DNA from: Holosporaceae bacterium 'Namur'
GTDB taxonomy: Bacteria; Pseudomonadota; Alphaproteobacteria; Rickettsiales; Midichloriaceae
NCBI GenBank assembly: GCA_014116815.1
Contig: JACGYV010000037.1
Span: forward strand, 1 to 12,832
DNA: 12,832 nucleotides
Reading direction: 5' to 3'
Under the pieces are notes generated by a model, which saw nothing but the letters and a program-made list of their open reading frames with translations, was not told the DNA's origin and did not search any database. The translations under genes and the position numbers were made by a program. Positions 6,982 through 12,832 of this stretch are shown here, in pieces. Positions within the stretch are counted from its first letter, which is position 1; each line of letters starts with the position of its first letter.

Positions 6982-7275
6982 TTATTTCTTTTTTAAATTC
7001 TTGTGGTTTACTGCTTCTTTAAGCTGCTTACCCACTGAGAATTTAACTCTTTTACTAGCCGGAATTTTTATCTTCTCTCTTGTTTGCGGGTTAATGCCTT
7101 CTTTTGCTTTCACATCAGATACTGCAAATGTACCGAAACCTACAAGCTGCAAGCTATCTCCTTTAACTAATACTTCCTGCACTACTTCAAGCAATGCCTC
7201 TAAATGCTTTTTACTATCAACCTTAGTTGCATCGGTTTTTGCTGATAATGCACTTATTAATTCTTCTTTGTTCAT
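6982..7275 (-). CDS. hup: HU-family DNA-binding protein
   Basis: HU is a small dimeric nucleoid protein that bends DNA. The 97-residue sequence has the helical dimerisation part (1-45), the GFGTF motif (46-50), and a beta-arm containing N62-P63 in GINPQTREKIKIPASKRVKF, where P63 is the proline that intercalates into DNA in HU/IHF proteins. It then ends with the conserved VGKQLKEAV helix. A short basic tail (HKNLKKK) extends beyond the usual 90 residues. It reads as HU rather than IHF, although one sequence cannot fully exclude IHF. AGGGAAA lies just before the ATG and supports the start. It is followed on the same strand by the inverted repeat and the mazG-like gene. Confidence 0.93.
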   Translation of the reverse strand: MNKEELISALSAKTDATKVDSKKHLEALLEVVQEVLVKGDSLQLVGFGTFAVSDVKAKEGINPQTREKIKIPASKRVKFSVGKQLKEAVNHKNLKKK

Positions 7276-7577
7276 ATTGTTTCCCTAATTATTAATCGTT
7301 ATAGTTTAATGGTTGTTAACATAATAGATACTGAAATAATTAGATTTTATATGCAATCTTTTTTATTAAATGCGTCTATAGCTTCTTATCATCTTTGACG
7401 GAAATGCTACAATTATGTTTAAAATAATAAAAACTGTATTGCAAAATGATTAACTATGTCGAGTAGCATAAGTAATTAAGCTATATAATATGAGCTAACA
7501 ACTATCTTTTTTTAAATAAAAAAATGCTTAAAATACGTTTTATTGCATTTTAAGCATTCTACTAAATGTTTAACGTT
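7276..7577. other. 302-base spacer between HU and the lipoprotein gene
   Basis: The right end holds the lipoprotein terminator (7511-7558) and the left end must hold the HU promoter, which I cannot place with confidence. TATAAA-like words occur on the minus strand near 7350, without a convincing -35. On the plus strand TTGACG (7395-7400) and TAAAAT (7420-7425), 19 bases apart, resemble a weak promoter facing right into gene-free DNA. No coding region is visible. Confidence 0.5.
7511..7558 (-). terminator. rho-independent terminator of the lipoprotein gene
   Basis: AATGCTTAAAAT (7523-7534) and ATTTTAAGCATT (7547-7558) are exact 12-bp complements with a 12-base loop. On the minus strand the hairpin begins 20 bases after the lipoprotein stop codon and ends in a run of T (7524-7518). 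This is the clearest intrinsic terminator in the window. Confidence 0.85.
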
Positions 7578-8387
7578 TTATCTTTTATATTTGATGCATT
7601 TCTTTTCAAAGCTATCTATAAACTGATTAAGCTCAATAGAGTTGAGGGTGAGTTTGTTTCTTTTAACATAGCTTTTAAAAAGGTTATCAAAACAATATTG
7701 CATATGTCCTGTTTTATTATCCGAGAACAATTGATTTAAAGAGGGATTAAGTTTAACGGATATTATTTCATTATCGGAAAATTCTCCGGTCATATAACAA
7801 CAGGTCGCGCAATCGCTTAAGCTGCTGCTTGTATTATAATCGAATACATTTTTCGAAGAATTTTGGATGAAAGTTAACGGGGTAAGTTGTTTGGTATATT
7901 TCACCTTGCCGGCTTCAACTTTAGCATCGATAACACCGCCCATACACCGGTCACCACCATAACCGTTAATAAAGTTTAGGGTATCACCCTTTCTTTCAAT
8001 TAAATAAACATAAGAATGTTTACCGGATCTTCCGTCACTCCACATTTTATGAACTGCATGTAATTCACCTACTTTACCTAAATATTTATAAAAAATATAA
8101 GGAGGAGACATTATCGGAGTATCACTTTTATATTCATAAGAATAACCCATAAATCCTTGTTTTTGGAGGTCGGGAGTAACCGGACTGGTTATATTAATTT
8201 CCGAAAAAGGATTACTGCATCGGGCAAGATTAACTGAAGGTGAGGAAGAATGGATTATTGAATTAATGCACCATGGTTCAATCGGCCTTCCTTGAAAAGA
8301 AAACTCTGAATTCAATTTGTCTTTCGGGTTGGAAGAACATGAGGTTAAAGTTAAAACTAATATAAAACTTAAAGAGATTTTTTTCAT
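7578..8387 (-). CDS. putative cysteine-rich lipoprotein of unknown function
   Basis: I do not recognise the family of this 269-residue protein. The N-terminus is a lipoprotein signal: two lysines, a hydrophobic stretch, and the lipobox L14-T15-S16-C17, so mature protein should be anchored by C17 to the inner or outer membrane, facing the periplasm or the surface. The mature part contains eight more cysteines (C40, C57, C148, C193, C196, C197, C232, C264), an even number that could form four disulfides. The cluster CATCC (193-197) and a glycine-rich GYGGDRCMGG segment (142-151) stand out. There are no repeats or further membrane segments. AAGG lies eight bases before the ATG. The gene follows the PagL-like gene by 55 bases on the same strand, with a hairpin between them, and ends at a strong terminator, suggesting a two-gene unit concerned with the envelope. 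Confidence 0.8.
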   Translation of the reverse strand: MKKISLSFILVLTLTSCSSNPKDKLNSEFSFQGRPIEPWCINSIIHSSSPSVNLARCSNPFSEINITSPVTPDLQKQGFMGYSYEYKSDTPIMSPPYIFYKYLGKVGELHAVHKMWSDGRSGKHSYVYLIERKGDTLNFINGYGGDRCMGGVIDAKVEAGKVKYTKQLTPLTFIQNSSKNVFDYNTSSSLSDCATCCYMTGEFSDNEIISVKLNPSLNQLFSDNKTGHMQYCFDNLFKSYVKRNKLTLNSIELNQFIDSFEKKCIKYKR

Positions 8388-8421
8388 ATGTGCTACCTTA
8401 TAAATATTAAAAAATTATTGT

Positions 8422-8454
8422 AGGCTGCCCCTTGCTTGAACCTTAGTTCAGCCT
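8422..8454 (-). terminator. hairpin at the end of the PagL-like gene (attenuator or weak terminator)
   Basis: AGGCTG (8422-8427) and CAGCCT (8449-8454) pair, with an alternative inner stem TGAAC (8437-8441) to GTTCA (8446-8450). The stop codon of the PagL-like gene (8443-8445) lies in the loop. On the minus strand the hairpin is followed by ACAATAATTTTTT, so it could partly terminate transcription and lower expression of the lipoprotein gene behind it. Confidence 0.5.
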
Positions 8455-8943
8455 ATATTGTAATTCAAGCATTATGTTGTTAAGTCCCGGATTAGTTTTG
8501 GAAATGCCGGCATTTGATCTGTGTGATATGCTTGCACCTAAAGAAACGGATTGAGTTAAATCATAATAAATTTCAAATTGACTTTTAAATTCCAGGGGAT
8601 GACCCAACCTTTTTCCTTTACCGCGGTGATAAATTCCGGGACTGAACGAAACACCAAAATGGAGCGGCGAGAAATCAATCACGTAATTTAAGCCGGCATA
8701 GACATAAGCGCTTTCTTTACTGCTTCCTATCATGCCTATATGAGGTTGTAAATTATAATAAAATGAAGAAAAGCGATATTCGAGCTTGGCTTCATTGCCC
8801 TCTAAGGGTTTTTTCTTAGAGGAAATGCCTTGCTTACCTAATCCTACGATCACGGAAGGAGAGGTTGCATGAGCAGGATTAATATTTAATGAAAGAAAAA
8901 TGAAAGTTATACTAAGGCTTAGGATTTTTAAATACATACGCAA
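8443..8943 (-). CDS. pagL: PagL-like lipid A 3-O-deacylase (acyloxyacyl hydrolase family)
   Basis: PagL is an outer-membrane beta-barrel that removes the 3-O acyl chain of lipid A. The 166-residue precursor has a signal peptide with a likely cut after A24-H25-A26. The remaining 140 residues show alternating polar and hydrophobic strands and end in LQYRLN, close to the aromatic/hydrophobic strand ending of barrel proteins. The family motif HRSNAG (141-146) supplies the expected catalytic H141 and S143, followed by NPG (151-153). In Pseudomonas aeruginosa PagL (catalytic H126, S128, E140, as I recall) a glutamate follows the serine by 12 residues; here that position is N155. Activity may therefore differ or use another residue. 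AAGG lies nine bases before the first ATG. It is divergent from cydA and followed by the cysteine-rich lipoprotein gene. Confidence 0.75.
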   Translation of the reverse strand: MRMYLKILSLSITFIFLSLNINPAHATSPSVIVGLGKQGISSKKKPLEGNEAKLEYRFSSFYYNLQPHIGMIGSSKESAYVYAGLNYVIDFSPLHFGVSFSPGIYHRGKGKRLGHPLEFKSQFEIYYDLTQSVSLGASISHRSNAGISKTNPGLNNIMLELQYRLN

Positions 8944-9113
8944 TCACCTTGGTTGGGTTGTTGAAAGTTAAGTTATTATGGTTTATTTTTTTTGTAAAGA
9001 AGTAAAAATTATAAATTTTTTACCTTCAGTATTAAGTTTAGTTATGTAAAATATTGCTTTACTAAGGATATCATCGTGCTATATCTTTTTTAAGGTTTGT
9101 ATAGGATAAAATT
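8944..9113. promoter_or_regulatory. divergent promoter region of pagL-like gene and cydAB
   Basis: The 170-base spacer serves two opposite operons. On the minus strand a perfect TATAAT lies at 9013-9008 with only a weak -35 (TTAATA about 16 bases before it); it would give a leader of about 60 bases for the PagL-like gene. On the plus strand the best candidate for cydAB is listed separately. No gene is visible. Confidence 0.5.
9058..9085 (+). promoter_or_regulatory. possible cydAB promoter
   Basis: TTTACT (9058-9063) and TATATC (9080-9085) are 16 bases apart, and TG at 9077-9078 gives an extended -10. Each hexamer matches consensus at four of six positions, so this is a modest candidate. The start would be near 9092, about 22 bases before the cydA ATG. 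Confidence 0.35.
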
Positions 9114-10511
9114 ATGGAATTATTAGATCCGGTTTTGTTATCGCGAATACAGTTCGCTTTTGTAATTTCATTTCATATCATCTTTCCTAGCTTAACTATA
9201 GGTTTAGCTAGTTTTTTAGCTGTGCTTGAAGGGTTATGGCTTAAAACTAAACACCCGGTATACAAAGAAATATATAAGTTTTGGGTAAAAATATTTGCGG
9301 TTTGCTTCGGACTCGGTGTGGTTTCGGGAGTGGTAATGTCATATCAATTCGGTATGAACTGGTCGGGGTTTTCGGCAAAAGTCGGTAATGTGCTCGGGCC
9401 TCTCTTAAGTTTTGAAGTTTTGACCGCATTCTTTTTAGAAGCATCGTTTTTAGGCATTATGCTTTTTGCTTGGGATAGAGTGAGCCCCAGAGTGCATTTT
9501 ATTTCTACCCTTGTGGTTGCAATAGGTACAATAATCTCTGCTTTTTGGATTCTCTCCGCTAACAGCTGGATGCAGACTCCCCAAGGCTTTACCATGAAGG
9601 AAGACGGGATTTTTCATCCGACTGATTGGATGGAAATAATTTTTAATCCGTCTTTCCCCTATAGATTTTTTCATATGCTTACTGCTGCATATCTTACTAC
9701 CTCTTTTATTGTTGCCGGAGTTGCCGCATGGTATTTACTTAAAGACAGATATACCTCACATGCTCGCATAATGCTCACGATGGCAATGCTTATGGCAATC
9801 CTTGTTGCTCCTATGCAAATTATGATAGGAGATATGCACGGTCTTAATACATTGAAACACCAACCGGCTAAAATTGCGGCTATTGAAGGTTTATGGGAAA
9901 CTGAAAAAGGCGCCGGGTTAAAATTATTTGGATGGCCTGATCAGGAAAAAGAAGAAACGCTTTACAGTATTGAAATCCCTAAACTCGGCAGTATAATCCT
10001 TGCCCATGATATTGATGCAGAAATTAAAGGATTAAAACATTGGCCTAAAGAGCAACGTACCGATGGGGTAGCTTTAGTTTTCTGGTGTTTTAGAATAATG
10101 GTAGGGGTCGGATTAATCATGAGCCTAACCGGAGTACTTGCAATTATACAGTATGCACGTAAAAAAATCTTCACTTCAAAACCTTTTCTTAAATGGTGCA
10201 TAATGGTTTCTCCGCTCGGGATACTTGCAATTTTATGCGGGTGGATTACTACCGAGGTCGGAAGGCAGCCTTATGTTGTATATGGAGTAATGAAAACAAT
10301 TGAAGCGCATTCTCCGGTAACCGTAGAGCAGGTTTTGATAGCCTTAATTGCATTCTTTGTAGTATATGCGTTTGTTTTCGGGGCTGGAGTTTACTATATT
10401 TTCAAATTAATCTCCAAGGGTGTAAAGATTGGAGATTGGATCGAGATGTACGGCAAGCACGGGCAAAAGCATCCGATATCAATTGCGGATATTTTTCCGA
10501 AAACTTTTTAA
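9114..10511 (+). CDS. cydA: cytochrome bd-type quinol oxidase subunit I, cyanide-insensitive (CioA) type
   Basis: Subunit I carries the hemes and the quinol site of the terminal oxidase that reduces oxygen to water in the inner membrane. The heme ligands are visible by position: H21 (heme b595), H187 (heme b558) and M329 (heme b558) in FRIMVG. E101 and E109 match the E. coli pair E99/E107, and K253 and E258 in KIAAIEG match the quinol-loop residues K252/E257. At 465 residues it is shorter than E. coli CydA (522); the missing part is the second half of the Q-loop. With GRQPYVVYG (383-391) in place of GRQPW, this marks the short-loop CioA branch. AGGA lies seven bases before the ATG. cydB follows after 11 bases. 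Confidence 0.95.
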   Translation: MELLDPVLLSRIQFAFVISFHIIFPSLTIGLASFLAVLEGLWLKTKHPVYKEIYKFWVKIFAVCFGLGVVSGVVMSYQFGMNWSGFSAKVGNVLGPLLSFEVLTAFFLEASFLGIMLFAWDRVSPRVHFISTLVVAIGTIISAFWILSANSWMQTPQGFTMKEDGIFHPTDWMEIIFNPSFPYRFFHMLTAAYLTTSFIVAGVAAWYLLKDRYTSHARIMLTMAMLMAILVAPMQIMIGDMHGLNTLKHQPAKIAAIEGLWETEKGAGLKLFGWPDQEKEETLYSIEIPKLGSIILAHDIDAEIKGLKHWPKEQRTDGVALVFWCFRIMVGVGLIMSLTGVLAIIQYARKKIFTSKPFLKWCIMVSPLGILAILCGWITTEVGRQPYVVYGVMKTIEAHSPVTVEQVLIALIAFFVVYAFVFGAGVYYIFKLISKGVKIGDWIEMYGKHGQKHPISIADIFPKTF

Positions 10512-10522
10512 AAAGGTAAATT

Positions 10523-11542
10523 ATGTTTGATCTCTCTTCATCAATTGACTTACCGTTACTATGGGGCGGATTAATTGCTCTTTCAGTACTTTTATACGTT
10601 TGCTTAGACGGGTTTGATTTAGGAATAGGAATATTATTCCCATTTGCCCCTTCAGATAAGTGTCGTGATAAAATGATGAACTCGATTTCTCCCTTTTGGG
10701 ACGGCAATGAGACTTGGTTGGTATTAGGCGGCGGAGGTTTACTTGCAGCCTTTCCGTTAGCTTATTCAGTTCTTATGCCTGCAATTTATATACCGCTTAC
10801 CATAATGCTGATAGCCCTGATTTTTAGAGGGATATCATTTGAATTTAGGTTTAAAGCTAGTACTAAGACAAGGAAAGTATGGGATTATTGTTTTCATTAC
10901 GGATCATTGGTTGCAACTCTCATGCAAGGTATAATGCTTGGAGTATTCGTGCAAGGTATTAATGTAGTAGACAGAAAATACGCGGGAGGAGCCTGGGGAT
11001 GGTTAAACGGTTTTTCTATTACTGTAGGGGTCGCTATGGTTTTCGGATATGCGCTGCTCGGCAGCACCTGGGTTATTATGAAAACTGAGGAAGAAACTCA
11101 AAGTTGGGCAAGAAAATGTTCCCTGTATGTTTTAATATATGTGCTAGGATTTATGGGAATAGTTAGCTTATGGGTGCCATTTTTAAATAATCAGATTTTT
11201 GATCGTTGGTTTTCATGGCCGAATATGTTTTACTTTTCTCCATTACCTATTATTTCGGTTGTCGTTTCTTTTTATCTTGTAAAAACAATTACCAACGATA
11301 AAGAAGTAGTGCCGTTTTTGTTATCTATATCGCTGTTTATATTGGCGTACACAGGGTTAGCAGTAAGCTTATGGCCCTGGGTAGTGCCTTATAGCATTTC
11401 CGTTTGGGAAGCTGCCGCAGCTTCGGAATCACTTTCTTTAATTTCGGTCGGGGCTGCTATTTTGCTTCCGGTGGTATTGATATATACCGCATACAGCTAT
11501 TATATATTTCGCGGTAAAACTTCTCATGAAAGTTTGTATTAA
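10523..11542 (+). CDS. cydB: cytochrome bd-type quinol oxidase subunit II (CydB/CioB)
   Basis: This is the membrane partner of subunit I, which stabilises the hemes and the proton path of the oxidase. The 339-residue protein has eight to nine hydrophobic segments and the family motifs LDGFDLGIG (28-36, with D29 and D32), FWDGNETWLV (58-67) and FRGISFEFR (101-109). Its length is typical of the CioB branch, slightly below the 379 residues of E. coli CydB. AAGG (10513-10516) six bases before the ATG supports the start. It is 11 bases behind cydA in the same operon. The 44 bases after its stop do not contain a CydX/YbgT-like small subunit; only a hairpin is seen there. Confidence 0.95.
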   Translation: MFDLSSSIDLPLLWGGLIALSVLLYVCLDGFDLGIGILFPFAPSDKCRDKMMNSISPFWDGNETWLVLGGGGLLAAFPLAYSVLMPAIYIPLTIMLIALIFRGISFEFRFKASTKTRKVWDYCFHYGSLVATLMQGIMLGVFVQGINVVDRKYAGGAWGWLNGFSITVGVAMVFGYALLGSTWVIMKTEEETQSWARKCSLYVLIYVLGFMGIVSLWVPFLNNQIFDRWFSWPNMFYFSPLPIISVVVSFYLVKTITNDKEVVPFLLSISLFILAYTGLAVSLWPWVVPYSISVWEAAAASESLSLISVGAAILLPVVLIYTAYSYYIFRGKTSHESLY

Positions 11543-11569
11543 TATTCCGTCCTCATCTGATAATTTATA

Positions 11570-11588
11570 AAGCTAAAGAAATTAGCTT
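11570..11588. terminator. possible bidirectional terminator between cydB and the RTX-like pseudogene
   Basis: AAGCTAA (11570-11576) and TTAGCTT (11582-11588) pair with a 5-base loop, in the convergent gap between cydB and the minus-strand pseudogene, whose last codon overlaps the right arm. Neither side has a long T run, so termination would be weak. Confidence 0.4.
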
Positions 11589-12707
11589 ACAAATCATCAT
11601 GCCCGGCATTATTGTGCTTAGCAAAATAATTATCAAAAATATCTTGCGTCGGGGGGTAAGCATCAAAAATGTACTCTATATCATTAATCAGATTGATTGT
11701 TTCTTTACTATCGGCAAATTTAACGGCGGAAATCGTGTTAGGGTTTTCTTCTCGCATAATGGTAATATATTCATTAGTAGGTTTATGCAGGATAACTAAC
11801 ACATTATCTTGATTGCCGTTATTCGTTGAATAATAAATTAAGTCTTGTTTAGCGGAAAGTGGAATCTCTATATGGCTTTTTATACATTTATTTGAAATAC
11901 ACTGGTCATAATAAGTATCGTTTCCGTCGCCCGGTGACCAAATAAATTTATTATTACCTTGGCCTCCGTATACTGTATCATTACCTTTATTACCGATATA
12001 GGTGTTAGGTTTTATAGCGGTAGGATGTTTTGTTCGAGGCCAATTATCATAAATAACATCATTAAATTTACCGCCTATAAATGTACTTAAAAAAGAAGTG
12101 CCTTTTTAGATATCGCCTTCAATGCTCCCTTCTTCAATTTCTCTTGCCCTATACTCAATTCCTTTTTCATGAAAAAATATTTTTTCATTCGATTTTAAGA
12201 AATGTATGCCGTACATGGCTTCAGGGTTTTCTTCCCGCGGGATAGTTAAAAATTCACCGCCGTCCTTAATTTTTATATATAAATTTCTTTTTCCTTCGGC
12301 ATCATTTTGCATATATTAATCAATATCTTTAGAAGTTATATCCCCTACCGTCTGCACCATGTCTTTATGGTCGCCTTTTGTTTTCTTTTCAACAATAATA
12401 TCATTCCCGTGGCCTTTACCCCAAATATAAATATCATTACCTTGGTTTAAGGATTCTATGGTATCACATCACCCGCGCCGGCAAAAATAAGTTTTTTTCC
12501 CGCGTCCTTACTATCTTTAGCAATAATATGGTCATCATTCGGAGTGCTGGTAATCTTTTCTATTTTCCCGTCTCCGGTTCTTTTCCTAGTAACTTGGTCG
12601 GCAATCCTAAGCGGCTGCTTATTACCGAACTGATCAATTGCTGTTACTTCGCTGACTTGGTTAACCATAATTGCCTTTTTAACGGCATTGTTGCTTAAAT
12701 AAGGCAT
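11587..12707 (-). pseudogene. broken RTX-like calcium-binding repeat protein (frameshift and two stops)
   Basis: Three open segments join into one damaged protein of about 373 codons. The first (12707-12456, MPYLSNN...) shifts frame at 12466-12470 within GAGD; the restored frame continues DTIESLNQGNDIYIWG, then meets TAA at 12316-12318, and a second TAA at 12106-12108. All residues after the shift are in a single frame. Glycine/aspartate repeats of the hemolysin-type (RTX) kind are seen in GNDIYIWGKGHGNDII and in GNKGNDTVYGGQGNN followed by PGDGNDTYYD. Each is followed by a section resembling the HCBP-related domain (patterns such as LTIPREENP and ITIMREENP, KFADS). No signal peptide is visible, as expected for type I secreted RTX proteins. 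There is no good Shine-Dalgarno at the ATG, so the original start could lie elsewhere. A sequencing error could explain at most one of the three lesions comfortably. No secretion genes are in the window. Confidence 0.8.
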
Positions 12708-12814
12708 GAGGTTGGAATTTTACTGATATACCTAAAGAATAAAAATAAGAGGGATAGCTTAAAGAGGCCAAGGCAGTCATAGTGATAAGCTAAGGACATA
12801 AGGAATTAACTACC
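12708..12814. promoter_or_regulatory. divergent spacer between the RTX-like pseudogene and the right-edge gene
   Basis: These 107 AT-rich bases lie between the pseudogene start and a probable plus-strand gene. They should hold promoters for both, but I see no pair of hexamers at a convincing spacing. AAGGAA (12800-12805) is the likely ribosome binding site of the gene starting at 12815. Confidence 0.4.
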
Positions 12815-12832
12815 ATGAAAAAAAGAAGTAAA
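12815..12832 (+). CDS. start of an unidentified gene, cut by the window edge
   Basis: An ATG preceded at nine bases by AAGGAA (12800-12805) begins MKKRSK and runs off the window. Six codons cannot be identified. The lysine-rich beginning could be the start of a signal peptide or of a basic protein. The support is only the ribosome binding site and the position. Confidence 0.45.

Noticed and set aside
7001..7288. 95-codon plus-strand open frame
   Set aside because: It is the antisense of the HU gene; the HU protein is well conserved and the antisense frame has no start signal.
9247..10201. Several minus-strand open frames of 65-83 codons
   Set aside because: All lie opposite cydA, whose heme ligands and quinol motifs are intact, and none has a ribosome site or recognisable sequence.
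10402..10707. 101-codon minus-strand open frame across the cydA-cydB junction
   Set aside because: It overlaps two certain genes in antisense and has no motif or ribosome site.
11599..11799. 66-codon plus-strand open frame
   Set aside because: It is antisense to the end of the RTX-like pseudogene and has no coding features.
12106..12312. Independent 68-residue gene
   Set aside because: It has no proper start region and continues in the same frame on both sides through TAA codons, with matching RTX-like modules, so it is a fragment of the pseudogene.

Overview
The window is AT-rich, uses the standard bacterial code (tryptophan is TGG and TGA terminates), and encodes Gram-negative functions: a lipoprotein, an outer-membrane lipid A deacylase-like barrel and a cyanide-insensitive-type cytochrome bd oxidase. 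Low GC, short operons on both strands, weak Shine-Dalgarno sites and a decaying RTX-type gene suggest a host-associated alphaproteobacterium, possibly of the Rickettsiales. That placement is an inference from general character; no rRNA, tRNA or phylogenetic marker is present to confirm it.

Layout. Bases 88-738 (minus) carry an AadA-like nucleotidyltransferase that ends early, preceded by a 252-base spacer holding three inverted repeats. Bases 991-3613 (minus) form an apparent operon read in the order inorganic pyrophosphatase, TrhO-type rhodanese, CNNM/CorC-type membrane protein; the last two overlap by 8 bases. A divergent 280-base spacer leads to a plus-strand pair, an ABC half-exporter and a HAD phosphatase (3894-6324), also overlapping by 8 bases. 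Bases 6452-7275 (minus) hold a single-domain MazG-like protein and HU, separated by a striking long inverted repeat. Bases 7578-8943 (minus) hold a PagL-like deacylase followed by a cysteine-rich lipoprotein of unknown function, with one hairpin at the end of the deacylase gene and a strong terminator after the lipoprotein. Divergent from them, cydA and cydB (9114-11542, plus) encode a quinol oxidase.

Bases 11587-12707 (minus) are a pseudogene of an RTX-like calcium-binding protein. One frameshift and two in-frame TAA codons break a reading frame of about 373 codons that contains two copies of a glycine/aspartate-rich plus HCBP-related module. At the right edge a plus-strand gene probably begins at 12815.

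Functionally the window combines housekeeping (pyrophosphate removal, tRNA wobble modification, nucleotide sanitation, nucleoid protein, respiration) with envelope-related genes (ABC exporter, PagL-like enzyme, lipoprotein) and two damaged accessory genes at the ends. I do not see a convincing new multi-gene defence or mobile system. The least explained items are the PagL/lipoprotein pair, the HU-mazG inverted repeat and the decayed RTX gene.
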